A stretch of DNA of 64,000 bases from Protula sp. h YS-2021 (lineage: Eukaryota > Annelida > Polychaeta > Sabellida > Serpulidae): the NCBI GenBank assembly GCA_949752745.1, contig OX457034.1, forward strand, positions 414,493 through 478,492. The letters run 5' to 3'. A model generated the notes under the pieces. It did not search any database. It was given only the letters and a program-made list of their open reading frames with translations, and was not told the DNA's origin. Shown here piece after piece: positions 1 through 10,850 of this stretch. Within the stretch, counting starts at the first letter, position 1; each line of letters opens with the position of its first letter. The position numbers were made by a program, and so were the translations under genes.

Positions 1-455
1 GATGCTGTAACACTTATATGCAGGCCATAAGGGATGTGGACACTGTCAGCTCAATAGATGTCAAGCAAAATTTTTGCTGTGCGTTGTGGCATAATTATAC
101 AGACACTTTTCTTGAAAATTTCACTTATTTATTTAAGAAATTTTGCTTTAGCAGTTCTTGTCAATAAGAAAATACATCCTGGCATGTGTACATTTTGTAC
201 TGACACCTAGATGGTTTGAATTTCATCAAAAATAAGACTTAGAATAAGATTTAGATATCCGCGGTGTAGGTAGAGCCCGAAGTTTTGGTCCACGGTGGTA
301 ATACGGTCGATGGGGGTTTAGTTTGTGGTGTGAGTGTAGCCGGTAGAGGATTGGTTTATCTTGTTATGCAATGTTTGGAAGCTTAAAAATTGTGGGTGTC
401 AGCATGCATTTGCTAAAGACTTATTTCATCCTGCAAGTTTGTGAAGATTTGGCAT
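1..455. other. Non-coding stretch before the first array
   Basis: AT-rich single-copy-looking sequence. I see no credible exon, RNA gene or transposon end in it. The last part grades into the 65-bp minisatellite. Confidence 0.5.
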
Positions 456-458
456 ACT

Positions 459-1795
459 ATGTCACTACAGTTGTGGGGGATTGGCCCTTGGTGTCAGTGG
501 AAGGAGTGAAGGCTTGGTCCCAAGTGTCACTACAGTTCTGGAGAATTGGTCCGTGGTGTCACTGAAAGGAGTGAAGGCTTGGTCCAAAGTGTCACTACAG
601 TTGTGGAGGATTGGACCTTGGTGTCAGTGGAAGGAGTGAAGGCTTGGTCCAAAGTGTCACTACAGTTGTGGAGGATTGGTCCTTGGTGTCAGTGGAAGGA
701 GTGAAGGCTTGGTCCAAAGTGTCACTACAGTTCTGGAGAATTGGTCCTTGGTGTCAGTGGAAGGAGTGAAGGCTTGGTCTAAAGTGTCACTACAGTTGTG
801 GAGGATTGGTCCTTGGTGTCAGTAGAAGGAGTGAAAGCTTGGTCCAAAGTGTCACTACCGTTGTGGAGAATTGGTCCTTTGTGTCAGTGAAAGGAGTGAA
901 GGCTTAGTCCAAAGTGTCACTACAGTTGTGGAGGATTGGACCTTGGTGTCAATGGAAGGAGTGAAGGCTTGGTCCAAAGTGTCACTACAGTTGTGGAGGA
1001 TTGGACCTTGGTGTCAGTGGAAGGAGTGAAGGCTTGGTCCAAAATGTCACTACAGTTGTGGAGGATTGGTCCTTGGTGTCAGTGGAAGGAGTGAAGGCTT
1101 GGTCCAAAGTGTCACTACAGTTCTGGAGGATTGGTCCTTGGTGTCAGTGGAAGGAGTGAAGGCTTGGTCCAAAGTGTCACTACAGTTGTGGAGAATTGGT
1201 CCTTGGTGTCACTGAAAGGAGTGAAGGCTTAGTCCAAAGTGTCACTACAGTTGTGGAGAATTGGTCATTGGTGTCAATGGAAGGAGTGAAGGCTTGCAAA
1301 GTGTCACTACAGTTGTGGAGGATTGGTCCTTGGTGTTAGGGGAAGGAGTGAAGGCTTGGTCCAAAGTGTCACTGCAGTTGTGGAGAATTGGTCCGTGGTG
1401 CCAATGAAAGGAGTGAAGGCTTTGTCCAAAGTGCCTACAGTTGTGGAGGATTGGTCCTTGGTGTCAGTGGAAGGAATGAAGGCTTGGTCCAAAGTGTCAC
1501 TACAGTTGTGGAGAATTGGTCCTTGGTGTCAATGGAAGGAGTGAAGGCTTGGTCCAAAGTGTCACTACAGTTGTGGAGGATTGGTCCTTGGTATCAGGGG
1601 AAGGAGTGAAGGCTTGGTCTAAAGTGTCACTACAGTTGTGGAGAATTGGTCCTTGGTGTCAGTGAAAGGAGTGAAGGCTTAGTCCAAAGTGTCACTACAG
1701 TTGTGGAGAATTGGTCCTTGGTGTCAGTGGAAGGAGTGAAGGCTTGGTCCAAAGTGTCACTACAGTTGTGGAGAATTGGTCCGTGGTGTCAATTG
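459..1795. repeat. 65-bp minisatellite, about 20 copies
   Basis: Direct tandem array with a 65-bp period; successive GTGTCACTACAGTTGTGGAG starts at 589 and 654 show the spacing. Monomers differ by scattered substitutions (GTGTCAGTGG versus GTGTCACTGA, AATTGG versus GATTGG). From about 1800 to 1925 the motif decays into irregular pieces that keep GTGTCAG. The period is not a multiple of three, so the short open frames across it are by-products. There are no unique spacers, so it is not CRISPR-like. Confidence 0.95.
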
Positions 1796-2170
1796 ATTGA
1801 TTGTAGGCCGTCAGTACACTCGTTGGGGGCTTGGTCGGATGTGTCAGTGCAGTCGGTTTGCAGTCTGTGAAGTCTTGTTTCGCTTTGTCAGTACATGGGG
1901 TTACGGACCTTATTCCCTGGTGTCAGCACAGTTATTTGTAATGAAAAACAACGACTATTCTTCTTCACGATCTAGCAATTAATTTTAAGTCACAAAGAAA
2001 TGCTTGAATTTATCAAAATTAACCAAAGTAATTTGTGTGTAAATTTAATTGTCGGTACCAATATGATTAGGACGGATTGCCCGAAATTCATATTAAGCGT
2101 CTTCAAACTAGACACGGACTACTGTACTTGATTTGTAACAGCTCTGTAGGAATGCTGTTGACCCAAGGAG

Positions 2171-2510
2171 TGGGGGGGGGGGGGGGGGAGGAACAGGTTC
2201 CCAGGGGGCGGGGCTGTCCAAAATTTTTTAAAACGACCCTGAAGCGCGGAGTTTATACTTTGAAAAGCAAAATAACACCTTCTTTTTGAACAAACGCAGA
2301 GTGAAATTCCGAAATAACCCCCTGTTGTGTAGGAAACGCGGACTACTGAATGAAAATTACCTCCCCCCCCCCCCCTTCCTCCCCTGTTTAAACGTAAATG
2401 GCATTCCGCGCGGTCCCTCCTCCCCTGTTTAAACGTAAATGGCATTCCGCGCGATCTACGTCTGGCCTTAATGTTTCCCCCTTATCCGCTTTTTTTTTTT
2501 TTTTTTTTTT
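2171..2510. repeat. Low-complexity block: poly-G, poly-C, poly-T and a 41-bp duplication
   Basis: Holds a poly-G run near 2171-2188, a poly-C run near 2361-2375 and a poly-T run near 2490-2510. A segment ending in GGCATTCCGCGCG is duplicated in tandem (about 2376-2416 and 2417-2455). No coding content. Confidence 0.75.
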
Positions 2511-3030
2511 GATCACACATGATGACACACTCTAAAAAGAAGGGGACAAAAAAAAAAGAAAACAGTAAACCGCTTTTTCTTGTTTTACTTGCCAGAAACA
2601 GACATCATATTTCTTGCCATGTTTTAGTCTTGTTTACCAGCTCTGACGTCATATATGCGTGCATTCCTGAATCTTCTGTACAAACACGGCAGCACATCAA
2701 CCCCGCAAAACCTACAGCAGAAAGCACAGAGATAAAAAAAATCAGTTAATCAACAAAGTTCCTATTGCTGGAGTCAAACTGCATTTACTAGTCAATTTCT
2801 ATTTGTTTTCTTTTTGTATTGTTTGTTTGTTAGTTTTTTTTTGTTTTTTTTTTTTGGCATTTAATTAAAACAAAAAGGTGTGTTGTGGGGGAGGGGGTGG
2901 GGGCGAAAAGGGGCTTCTTTAAAATGGAATCTATTTAAAACAACAACAGATAAAAAACAACTCATTGAAACAAACAGGCTCTGACACATTTTATTAACTT
3001 AACTACAACTTTGAGGCACACGCAAACAAG
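2511..3030. other. Non-coding low-complexity stretch
   Basis: Contains T-rich and G-rich runs (around 2835-2855 and 2885-2910). I see no exon or RNA gene in it. Confidence 0.45.
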
Positions 3031-3036
3031 GCCACT

Positions 3037-3143
3037 TTATCACATTTTATAACATTTATAACATTTTATAACATTTATAAGTTATAACATTTATAACAGT
3101 TATAACATTTATAACAGTTATAACATTTTATAACATTTATCGT
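3037..3143. repeat. ATAACATTT short tandem repeat
   Basis: Units of TTATAACATT and TATAACAGT alternate for about 105 bases, forming an AT-rich microsatellite. Confidence 0.85.
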
Positions 3144-3356
3144 GCAAAATATTTTATCACAGAGCAGAAGAACAAAAAATGAAAACACACACAAAAACAA
3201 TATTTTGGGGGCCTCCACATAACTTGATTTTATTTTACCATACCGTTCTAGACCAGTGATAGGACCATGAACACCCCTAACCCGTTCCCTCTTCTCCCCA
3301 CCCACCCAACGGATTCCTCAAAAATGCTTGCAATTGTACGCACTTTATTTTAAACT

Positions 3357-3497
3357 AGAGCAGTGTGCATAGCCCACATCTTCCCCACAGTTTCATTAAA
3401 GTCCTTGCAGGAGTTTTTAAGTTATCGTGTTAACAAGCTGTTGATGACAGACCGACAGACACGCGGTCGATGGCATATATTCCCTGTGGGGAATAAA
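3357..3497 (+). repeat. Interspersed repeat with terminal hairpin, internally deleted copy
   Basis: Same family as 8831-9120, 62929-63223 and 63660-63968. It starts AGAGCAGTGTGCATAGCCCA, continues to CCCCACAG, lacks the poly-C tract and the following ~130 bases, then resumes at TTTCATTAAAGTCCTTGCAG and ends with the family tail, a TATTCCC..GGGGAATAAA hairpin. Non-coding; element class unknown. Confidence 0.8.
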
Positions 3498-4353
3498 TTA
3501 CGACAAGGATCGGAAAATTCGGAAGTCATATTGGAGGCCTTCTGGTGCATGAATACATCATAAAATTCAGAGCGTTGTTTGAGAAGTTTTTCTCACGTTT
3601 GCACTGTCTTTTTAAAAAAAAATGCAGCTGACTCTTTCCATTCTCCTGAACTTTTCTTGCAAAAATCAACGTCATCCACGCCGACAAACAGCTGCTATTT
3701 TTGCGCATGCGTATGATCATCACTTCCAGAAAGAATTTCTCGCCATATATATTAAGCCTGGCGTTGAGGAGAGAGAGAGAAACGGGTCCTGCGCTCCGCG
3801 TTGAATGCTGGACCCGTCCAAGAATGACAGTGGTGTAGTTCTTATTTTATTGTAGTCGTACGTCTGTCTGAATTCGGACTGCAGCGGCGACGAAGCCCTC
3901 TCTGGTGTTCTAGATTTTTCTGAAATAAAACACAGTAAGCACTTTTAGCCAATTATAATTAATTATTGTTATTCTTATTGGTTTGGGCGTTTTGTGGACA
4001 CGATATTTCTTCAGCCAATCAGCATCGAGCTTCCATCACAGGTGGATGTTGACGGATCCGGACGGCATGATCCGGACGGCATCCAGCTTGCTGCTGTGCA
4101 CACCACGTGTACCACTTCAGACTCTGACGTCACAGATTTTGATGCCTGTTGGATCAAATGTCAGTAAAATTAAAAAGTATCAAAAAAAAAAAAAAAAACA
4201 GAAAAAAAAAGAAAGAACGAAAGGAGACAAAAAAAAAACGGGTCCACAAAAATAAGGCACCCATAGCGGCTGACAACGCTCTCTTCTTAATGGAATATGA
4301 CAGCCTCCTCACATATCAGGGGAATCAGTTGCAAGCATTCTTTCTGATCAGGC

Positions 4354-4412
4354 TTAGTACACTGCAGCCGTAAGGTGGCTCACGAGGTCGGCCGTTTCTT
4401 CCAACTCAGTCA
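4354..4412 (-). CDS. Possible terminal exon of the HEATR6-like gene
   Basis: A TTTGCAG acceptor is followed by 19 codons ending in TAA, reading TELEETADLVSHLTAAVY. The acceptor region is repeated in degenerate form about 110 bases away (4500-4535), with poly-G after each copy. I do not recognise the residues; assignment rests on position and splice signal only. Confidence 0.25.
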
Positions 4413-4419
4413 CTGCAAA

Positions 4420-4720
4420 GTAAGAGAGAAAAATGTGCTAGTAACGGTGCCCTACACTGTTTTCTACAGGGTGGGTGGGGGGAGACGGCGGGGGGGGGGG
4501 GGGGGACTTTTTCTCCTAACTCAATCACTGCAAAATAGAGTGTAAATATATTTTGGTGTGACCAAAACTGTTTCCTGTGGGCTAGGGGGGGGGGGGGGGG
4601 AGGGGGGGGATATTTCACCCCCGATACCCATCCCTTGTTGGAAAACTGACCTCATCCCTCGCTAACCTGTCCCTCCTCCCACCTCCATCCCCCCCCCCCC
4701 CCCCCCCCCCAAGACTCCTA
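4420..4720. repeat. Tandem duplication of about 110 bp, poly-G tracts and a poly-C tract
   Basis: Two related blocks (about 4400-4505 and 4510-4610) each run from TTTGCAGTGA-type sequence (read on the minus strand) to a long poly-G tract. A poly-C tract lies at about 4688-4711. The poly-C forms an inverted pair with the poly-G at about 4922-4938. Confidence 0.6.
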
Positions 4721-4791
4721 CTCCAACCCCTTACCTCTACTCCTATCCCCCCAAGCCCTTGTCCCTGGACAATGTTGATGGTTTTTTCTAG

Positions 4792-4898
4792 GTTCTGGCC
4801 ACCTTTGTTCACTTGCTGCGTCACCTACAGGAAGCAGACCTCTCCCTCCTCATGCCCTTGCTGTCTTACCATTTTTCACTGCTTCCTATGGCAACATT
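4792..4898 (+). CDS. HEATR6: Inverted HEATR6-like exon
   Basis: On the plus strand, TTTTTTCTAG precedes and GTGAGT follows a 107-base open exon starting VLATFVHLLRHLQEADLSLL. This continues the minus-strand exon at 4967-5056, which ends EFKYSEALIEQ in phase 0. Together they match the HEATR6 segment where an FKY motif leads into a helix ending in IHLL. The next exon in protein order therefore lies on the opposite strand, between a poly-C tract (4688-4711) and a poly-G tract (4922-4938). A local inversion, real or from assembly, explains this best. Confidence 0.6.
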
Positions 4899-4966
4899 GT
4901 GAGTATTTGCAGAGGGGGTAGTGGGGGGGGGGGGGGGAGGATGTGAGCAGAGCCTGTTGTTTTAAC

Positions 4967-5056
4967 CTGTTCGATGAGAGCTTCGCTGTACTTAAACTCA
5001 GCCAAGTCTGTGGTTGTTTCTGAATTGTGTAAACACTCCACCAAACTACTCCAGGT
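4967..5056 (-). CDS. HEATR6: HEATR6-like exon (WSSLVE to ALIEQ)
   Basis: GTTTCAG acceptor, 30 codons in phase 0, CAG|GT donor. It reads WSSLVECLHNSETTTDLAEF, then KYSEALIEQ, matching a conserved C-terminal HEATR6 segment. The upstream intron contains the 77-bp array. Confidence 0.7.
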
Positions 5057-5229
5057 CTGAAACAAAAAGCAGTTCGACTAGAGTGGGCAGGGCACAACAT
5101 CATCACTCAAACCTTAATGTGATGATTGATTTATTGATTTTCAAGCAACCCATTTATATAGTGTTTAAAGCTTGCTTGGACGGGCATTGAAATGGGACTG
5201 TGAGAGACGTTGTCATTGGTGGAAACCTG

Positions 5230-7905
5230 CTTTAACCTAAAACACACAAGAATGTCTGAGGTCAATGTGTCCAGCTGAGCAGCAATTTTCTGGCATTCCA
5301 TGCACGCTTCGACCTGAAGCACACAAGAATGTCTGAGGCCACTGTGTCCAGCTGAGCAGTAATTATCTGGCATCCTACGCACGCTTCTACCATAAGCACA
5401 CAAGAATGTCTGAGGCCACTGTGTCCAGCTGAGCAGTAATTTTCTGCAATTGCATGCACGCTTTAATCTGAAACATACAACAATGTCTGAGGACGTTGTG
5501 TCCAGCTGAGCAGCATTTATCTGGCATCCTACGCACGCTTCTACCATAAGCACACAAGAATGTCTGAGGCCACTGTGTCCAGCTGAGCAGTAATTTTCTG
5601 CAATTGCATGCACGCTTTAATCTGAAACATACAAGAATGTCTGAGGACGTTGTGTCCAGCTGAGCAGCATTTATCTGGCATCCTACGCACGCTTCGACCT
5701 GAAGCACACAAGAATGTCTGAGGTCACTGTGTCCAGCTGAGCAGTAATTTTCTATCATTCCATGCAGGCTTTAATCTGAAACACACCAGAATGTGTCAGG
5801 ACGTTGCGTCCAGCTGAGCAGCAATTATCTGGCATCCTACGCACGCTTCGACCTGAAGCACACAAGAATGTCTGAGGCCACTGTGTCCAGCTGAGCAGTA
5901 ATTATCTGGCATCCTACGCACGCTTCTACCATAAGCACACAAGAATGTCTGAGGCCACTGTGTCCAGCTGAGCAGTAATTTTCTGCAATTACATGCACGC
6001 TTCGACCTGAAGCACACAAGAATGTCTCAGGACGTTGTATCCAGCTGAGCAGCAATTATCTGGCATTCCATGCACGCTTCGACCTGAAACACACAAGAAT
6101 TTCGGAGGTCACTGTGTCCAGCTGAGCAGTAATTTTCTGGCATTCCATGCACGCTTTAATCTGAAACACACAAGAATGTCTGAGGACGTTGCGTCCAGCT
6201 GAGCAGCAATTATCTGGCATTCCATGCACGCTTCGACCTGAAGCACACAAGAATGTCTGAGGTCACTGTATCCAGATGAGCAGTAATTTTCTGGCATTCC
6301 ATGCACGCTTCGACCTGAAGCACACAAGAATGTCTGAGGTCACTGTTTCCAGCTGAGCAGTAATTTTCTGGCATTCCATGCACGCTATAATCTGAAACAC
6401 ACAAGAATGTCTAAGGACGTTGCGTCCAGCTGAGCAGCAATTATCTGGCATTCCATGCACGCTTCGACCTGAAGCACACAAGAATGTCTGAGGTCACTGT
6501 GTCCAGATGAGCAGTAATTTTCTGGCATTCCATGCACGCTTCGACCTGAAGCACACAAGAATGCCGGAGGTCACTGTGTCCAGCTGAGCAGCAATTATCT
6601 GGCATTCCATGCACGCTTCGATCTGAGGCACACAAGAATGTCTGAGGTCACTGTGTCCAGCTGAGCAGTAATTTTCTGGCATTCCATGCACGCTTTAACC
6701 TGAAGCACACAAGAATGTCTCAGGACGTTGCGTAAAGCTGAGCAGTAATTTTCTGCAATTGCATGCACGCTTTAATCTGAAACACACAACAATGTCTGAG
6801 GTCACTGTGCCCAGCTGAGCAGCAATTATCTGGCATTCCATGCACGCTTCGACCTGAAGCACACAACAATGTTTGAGGTCACTGTGTCCAGCTGGGCAGT
6901 AATTTTCTGGCATTCCATGCACGCTTTAATCTAAAACATACAAGAATGTCTCAGGACGTTGCGTCCAGCTGAGCAGCAATTATCTGGCATTAAATGCACG
7001 CTTCGACCTGAAGCACACAAGAATGTCTGAGGTCACTGTATCCAGCTGAGCAGCAGTTATCTGGCATTCCATGCACGCTTCGACCTGAAGCACACAAGAA
7101 TGTCTGAGGTCACTGTGCAAAGCTGAGCAGCAATTATCCGACATTCCATGCACGCTTCGACTTGAAGCACACAAGAATGTCTGAGGCCACTGTGTCCAGC
7201 TGAGCAGTAATTTTCTGGCATTCCATGCACGCTTTTATCTGAAATATACAAGAATGTCTCAGGACGTTGTGTCCAGCTGAGCAGCAATTATCTGGCATTC
7301 CATGCACGCTTCGACCTGAAGCACACAACAATGTCTGAGGTCATTGTGTCCAGCTGAGCAGTAATTTTCCGTATTCCATGCACGCTTCACTCTGAAACAT
7401 ACGAAAATGTCTGAGGACGTTGTGTCCAGCTGAGCAGGAATTATCCGACATTCCATGCACGCTTCGACCTGAAGCACACAAGACTGTCTGAGGACGTTGT
7501 GTCCAGCTGAGCAGCAAATATCTGACATTCCATGCACGCTTCGACCTGAAGCACACAAGAATGTCTGAGGTCATTGTGTCCAGCTGAGCAGCAATTATCT
7601 GGCATTCCATGCACGCTTCGACCTGAAGCACACAACAATGTCTGAGGTCACTGTGTCCAGCTGAGCAGTAATTTTCTGGCATTGCATGCACGCTTTAATC
7701 TGAAACACACAAGAATGTCTGAGGACGTTGTGTCCAGCTGAGCAGTAATTTTCTGGCATTCCATGCACGCTTCGACCTGAAGCACACAAGAATGACTGAG
7801 GACGTTGTGTCCAGCTGAGCAGCAATTATCTGGCATTCCATGCACGCTTCTACCTGAAGCACACAAGAATGTCTGAGGACACTGTGTCCAGCTGAGCTGG
7901 CAACC
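5230..7905. repeat. 77-bp tandem array, about 35 copies, in a HEATR6-like intron
   Basis: Period 77 bp with the conserved core TGTCCAGCTGAGCAG. Two monomer types intermix: one has TTCGACCTGAAGCACAC with GTCACTGTGTCC, the other TTTAATCTGAAACACAC with GACGTTG(T/C)GTCC. Because 77 is not a multiple of three, minus-strand frames rotate through the monomer and give many Cys-rich open frames of 60-175 codons. These are almost certainly not genes. Confidence 0.95.
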
Positions 7906-7920
7906 CACGCACGATTTAAC

Positions 7921-7960
7921 CAATACTGCCTCTTGTGCTGGAAGTCGGCTGGTTCGAAAA
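7921..7960 (-). CDS. Tentative small HEATR6-like exon next to the array
   Basis: TGTTTGCAG acceptor and G|GTTAAA donor bound 40 bases. Any match to HEATR6 between the CKNFK and WSSLVE exons is weak (a GS-I ending). The 77-bp array starts just beyond the donor. Confidence 0.2.
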
Positions 7961-8016
7961 CTGCAAACAGAATTCAAAACTGACAAGTTAAAACATGGCG
8001 GCGTTAAAATGCAGAC

Positions 8017-8070
8017 TTTGAAATTCTTGCAGTCCCTCACGGAGGCTTGTAGCGCCGCCACAACGGAGTT
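8017..8070 (-). CDS. HEATR6: HEATR6-like exon (NSVVAALQ to CKNFK)
   Basis: TGCTTTCAG acceptor, then 18 codons reading NSVVAALQASVRDCKNFK. The CKNFK motif is conserved in HEATR6. The donor (GTCTGC) is weak, and the expected KVRI-AA continuation is visible only with a 2-base frame shift, so the exon may be longer and broken. Confidence 0.55.
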
Positions 8071-8174
8071 CTGAAAGCAAACAACGAAATAGTTGTTATC
8101 ATGAGAAAACGCTCGGGCATGGAGGATGCAACCGCCACCCCTCAACCTCCCCCCCCCCCCCCCCCCGGTCACCA

Positions 8175-8455
8175 ATGTACGCTTATGACTGTGTCCCCAT
8201 TCACCACTAATGATTGTGTTAACTGTCTACGCTAATGACTGTGTCACCAGTCTACGCTGATGGCTGCGTCACCAGTCTACGCTAACAACTGCGTCACTAA
8301 CCTGCACTAATGACTACGTCACCAGTCTACGCTGATGGCTGCGTCACCAGTCTACTAATGACTGCGTCAGCAGCCAGCACTAATGACTGTGTCAACAGTC
8401 TACACTTATCATTGCGTTAAAAGCTAACGCTAATGACTGCGTCAACAGAACAGTA
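8175..8455. repeat. Degenerate ~27-bp tandem repeat
   Basis: Repeats of GTCTACGCTAATGACTGCGTC with many substitutions and small indels fill about 280 bases. Confidence 0.8.
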
Positions 8456-8479
8456 TACATTTCGCTAAAACTTGGCGCG

Positions 8480-8546
<67 letters not shown>
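8480..8546. repeat. (TA)n microsatellite
   Basis: About 65 bases of alternating TA. Confidence 0.95.
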
Positions 8547-8547
<1 letters not shown>

Positions 8548-8663
8548 CAAACTGCCTATTATTTTGAGATAAATGCTAGGATTTCATATGTATTCAAGTT
8601 AATCATCGAAGTAATTGGGGTAGGGGTGGGAGGGTGGGGGGGGGGGGGGGGAGGGGGACGAAC

Positions 8664-8738
8664 CATCCAAGCCATGTCAGACGCTTGCAGCAGGGAATTT
8701 TTCAGCATGTTTCCAATAGCATAGCACGCATTCCTCAC
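8664..8738 (-). CDS. HEATR6: HEATR6-like exon (VRNACYAIGNMLKN)
   Basis: TTGTTACAG acceptor in phase with the preceding exon (9416-9485, ending AMK). It reads VRNACYAIGNMLKNSLLQAS and matches the family motif VRWNACYAMGN, but the Trp codon is missing. The 3' end is blurred by a poly-G tract; the listed donor is a guess. Confidence 0.65.
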
Positions 8739-8830
8739 CTGTAACAACAAAACACACCCACGACTCGCTTTGCTTTCAAGTACCTAAAGCCATTTTATTT
8801 CTAATTTAGAAAACCGCCAGTTTTAAAACT

Positions 8831-9120
8831 AGAGCAGTGTGCATAGCGCACATATTCCCCACAGCCCCCCCCCCCTACCCCATCAGTTAAACACGGCCAC
8901 CAATTGTCAATCAAGAGCTGAAATTTTCCAAGTCCAGCTGGTCCATTTTCCTTGGATGAACCTGGCATATTTACAATACTGTGTTTGTTCCCATAGAAGC
9001 TACATACCAAGTTTCATTAAAAACCTTGCAGCAGTTTTTAAGTTATTGTGTTAACAAGCTGTTGATAACAGACAGACCGACACGCGGTCGATCGCATATA
9101 TTCCCCCTGTGGGGAATAAA
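8831..9120 (+). repeat. Interspersed repeat with poly-C and terminal hairpin, full copy
   Basis: Starts AGAGCAGTGTGCATAG, then TATTCCCCACAG, a poly-C tract, a ~200-base body with CCTTGGATGAACCTGG and GTGTTTGTTCCCATAGAAGC, and ends TTCCCCCTGTGGGGAATAAA. TATTCCCCACAG near the start is the exact inverse of CTGTGGGGAATA at the end. Four copies occur in this window in the same orientation. Non-coding; class unknown. Confidence 0.85.
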
Positions 9121-9415
9121 AAATTTAAAAGCACTCTCGAAATCCTCATTTCCACCGCTTCCTTTAAATTCTAACAACTGCAAATTTCTTATAGTGGGAC
9201 ACGAGCACAGACAACACCCGTTACTTATTTATTTGTTTATATTTATTCAGAAAGCTCATTTTCAAACTGTAGTTTACAACTGGGTGGAAAAATATTTTGA
9301 ACATTCAAACAGCAATGGGGACAGAGATACCGAATCTGACCTTAAGTCTTTGCCATTTACACTGGGTTGAGGAATGTCCCCGTTTTTTTAGTGACGTCAC
9401 ATAAGGTTCACTCAC

Positions 9416-9485
9416 TTTCATAGCACCGGAAGTGACGTTTTTCACAAAGGCTTTCACCCGAGGCGACTTCATGAAATCTGCTGTT
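9416..9485 (-). CDS. HEATR6: HEATR6-like exon (TADFMKSP to SGAMK)
   Basis: TTTTATAG acceptor, 70 bases, strong GTGAGT donor after AAA. It reads TADFMKSPRVKAFVKNVTSG then AMK, and the next exon continues VRNACYA, matching HEATR6 where an AMK motif precedes VRWNACY. Confidence 0.65.
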
Positions 9486-9529
9486 CTATAAAACGCACAG
9501 AAACCAAAGGCTCTGTTAGATACGCCTAT

Positions 9530-9830
9530 GACATGCACATTCAATGGACAATACAATAATTATTTTTGTTTATATTTTAATTTTGTCACCAGCCAAGCAA
9601 GAATCCATTCCCCTCTCTCTCACAAAGTGGGTTCCATTTTACGCCATGTTTAACGCAGGATGTTTAGCACACCACCTTTTTCATTAAAAACAACATTTTT
9701 TGTCAACTCGGCCACGTTTTACACAGGAGCTAATATATATTTTACAGTCACTAAGGATTTTAAGTCCTTGACTCTGTCCAAGATATCTCCAGTTCCGACA
9801 AGTCTTAAGGGCCTTGGACACCGCTTCTAC
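9530..9830. repeat. Duplicated intron segment (paired with 12590-12840)
   Basis: The sequence from CAATGGACAAT through GTCACCAGCCAAGCAAGAAT and CCATGTTTAACGCAGGATG to GGGCCTTGGACACCGCTTC recurs with small changes at 12590-12840. Both copies end at the same GCCTTGGACA(C/T)CGCTTC motif that also precedes 10843. Confidence 0.85.
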
Positions 9831-9831
9831 G

Positions 9832-10394
9832 GGTCTTGGGTCAACTCGGCCACTTGCCAAGTCGGCCCCTACCAACTCGGCCCCTCCCGAAAGTCAAATC
9901 GGCCCCACTCGGCCCTTTTACATGCCAACTCGGCCCCCGAAAGTCAAGTCGGCCCCACTCGGCCCTTTTACATGCCAACTCGGCCCCTCGTGAAAGTCAA
10001 GTCGGCCCCTTATTAAAAAAAAACGGCCCTTCATATTTTTAGTGTTTTTGTTATTCAAGTAAAACATATAGGGTAATTCTACCTTATTTATTTATATTGA
10101 AAAAACAACACACTTACAATAACAGAATTTAAGACGTACTTTACTCACAATTAGCACATCATTTTACACACCATATTCGGCACGGCAACCTTTGCTATAA
10201 TAACATTTCAATAATCATTTTTTTTTACTACAGACTATAGTATATTTTGTATTTTATGTTTGAAAAGTATGTGTGATAGGGCCGACTTAAAAAAGGACTG
10301 AGAGGCCGAGTTGACTTTTACGAGGGGCCGAGTTGGCGGGGCCGACTTGGCCAAAAAGGGCCGAGTTGGCAAGGGGCCCAGTTGACCCAACAAC
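9832..10394. mobile_element. TIR DNA transposon with CTCGGCCC subterminal repeats, copy A
   Basis: Ends are inverted: GGTCTTGGGTCAACTCGG on the left, and the complement of CCNAGTTGACCCAACAAC on the right. Subterminal blocks repeat AACTCGGCCC and AAGTCGGCCC. It is flanked by CTTCTACG on both sides (9824-9831 and 10395-10402), an 8-bp target duplication. No coding capacity, so it is non-autonomous. The insertion lies a few bases downstream of the donor of the duplicated HEATR6-like exon. Confidence 0.8.
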
Positions 10395-10408
10395 CTTCTA
10401 CGACTTAC

Positions 10409-10589
10409 GCAAGCAGCGCTAGGGGGGAGGGGGGAGGGGGGCGCAGCGGAGCAGGTTGCCCAGTGCCCGTACCGCATTCGACCTCACTTTGTTTTGTCCA
10501 GGGCTCCCACTAGTGGCAACCTCAAACAGCTTCAACAGATGCCTGTCCAAGAACTCGTCTATAAAACTCGATTTTGGCTGGCGTCTTCT
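10409..10589 (-). pseudogene. Duplicate of the RSNAVRALG HEATR6-like exon
   Basis: Second copy of the exon at 11392-11562 within a ~1.02-kb tandem duplication. One frame is open through SSFIDEFLDRHLLKLFEVAT and KVRSNAVRALGNLLR, then reads into an expanded C-rich tract and stops (TAG) before the donor. Relative to the other copy there is a one-base shift near the 5' end. NLL here is closer to the vertebrate family motif than KLL in the other copy. Confidence 0.65.
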
Positions 10590-10850
10590 CTATGAAAGGC
10601 ACACACACAAAAAATAGATAGAATATCAAGATTTTATCTAAACAATAACGCCAGCCCGCATCCGGCATTATCATTTCTTATTTGATGTTGTCACGATATG
10701 AAGGTCGGCCGCAAACAGCCGCTCTTGCATCAGCCCTGCTGCAGTGAGCTGCCTGTACATTGGCAGGCTGCATGTCAACACTCGACACTTGTGTGGCGTC
10801 CGGATATGGCGTCCGGATACGTCGTCCGGGCCTTGGACATCGCTTCTACG

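Noticed and set aside
459..1795. A possible CRISPR array
   Set aside because: Units are contiguous 65-bp direct repeats with no unique spacers, in a eukaryotic sequence without cas genes.
5131..8175. Many Cys-rich minus-strand open frames that look like a secreted repeat protein
   Set aside because: They follow a 77-bp tandem repeat whose period is not a multiple of three, so each frame passes through all phases; stops and starts fall at random between monomers.
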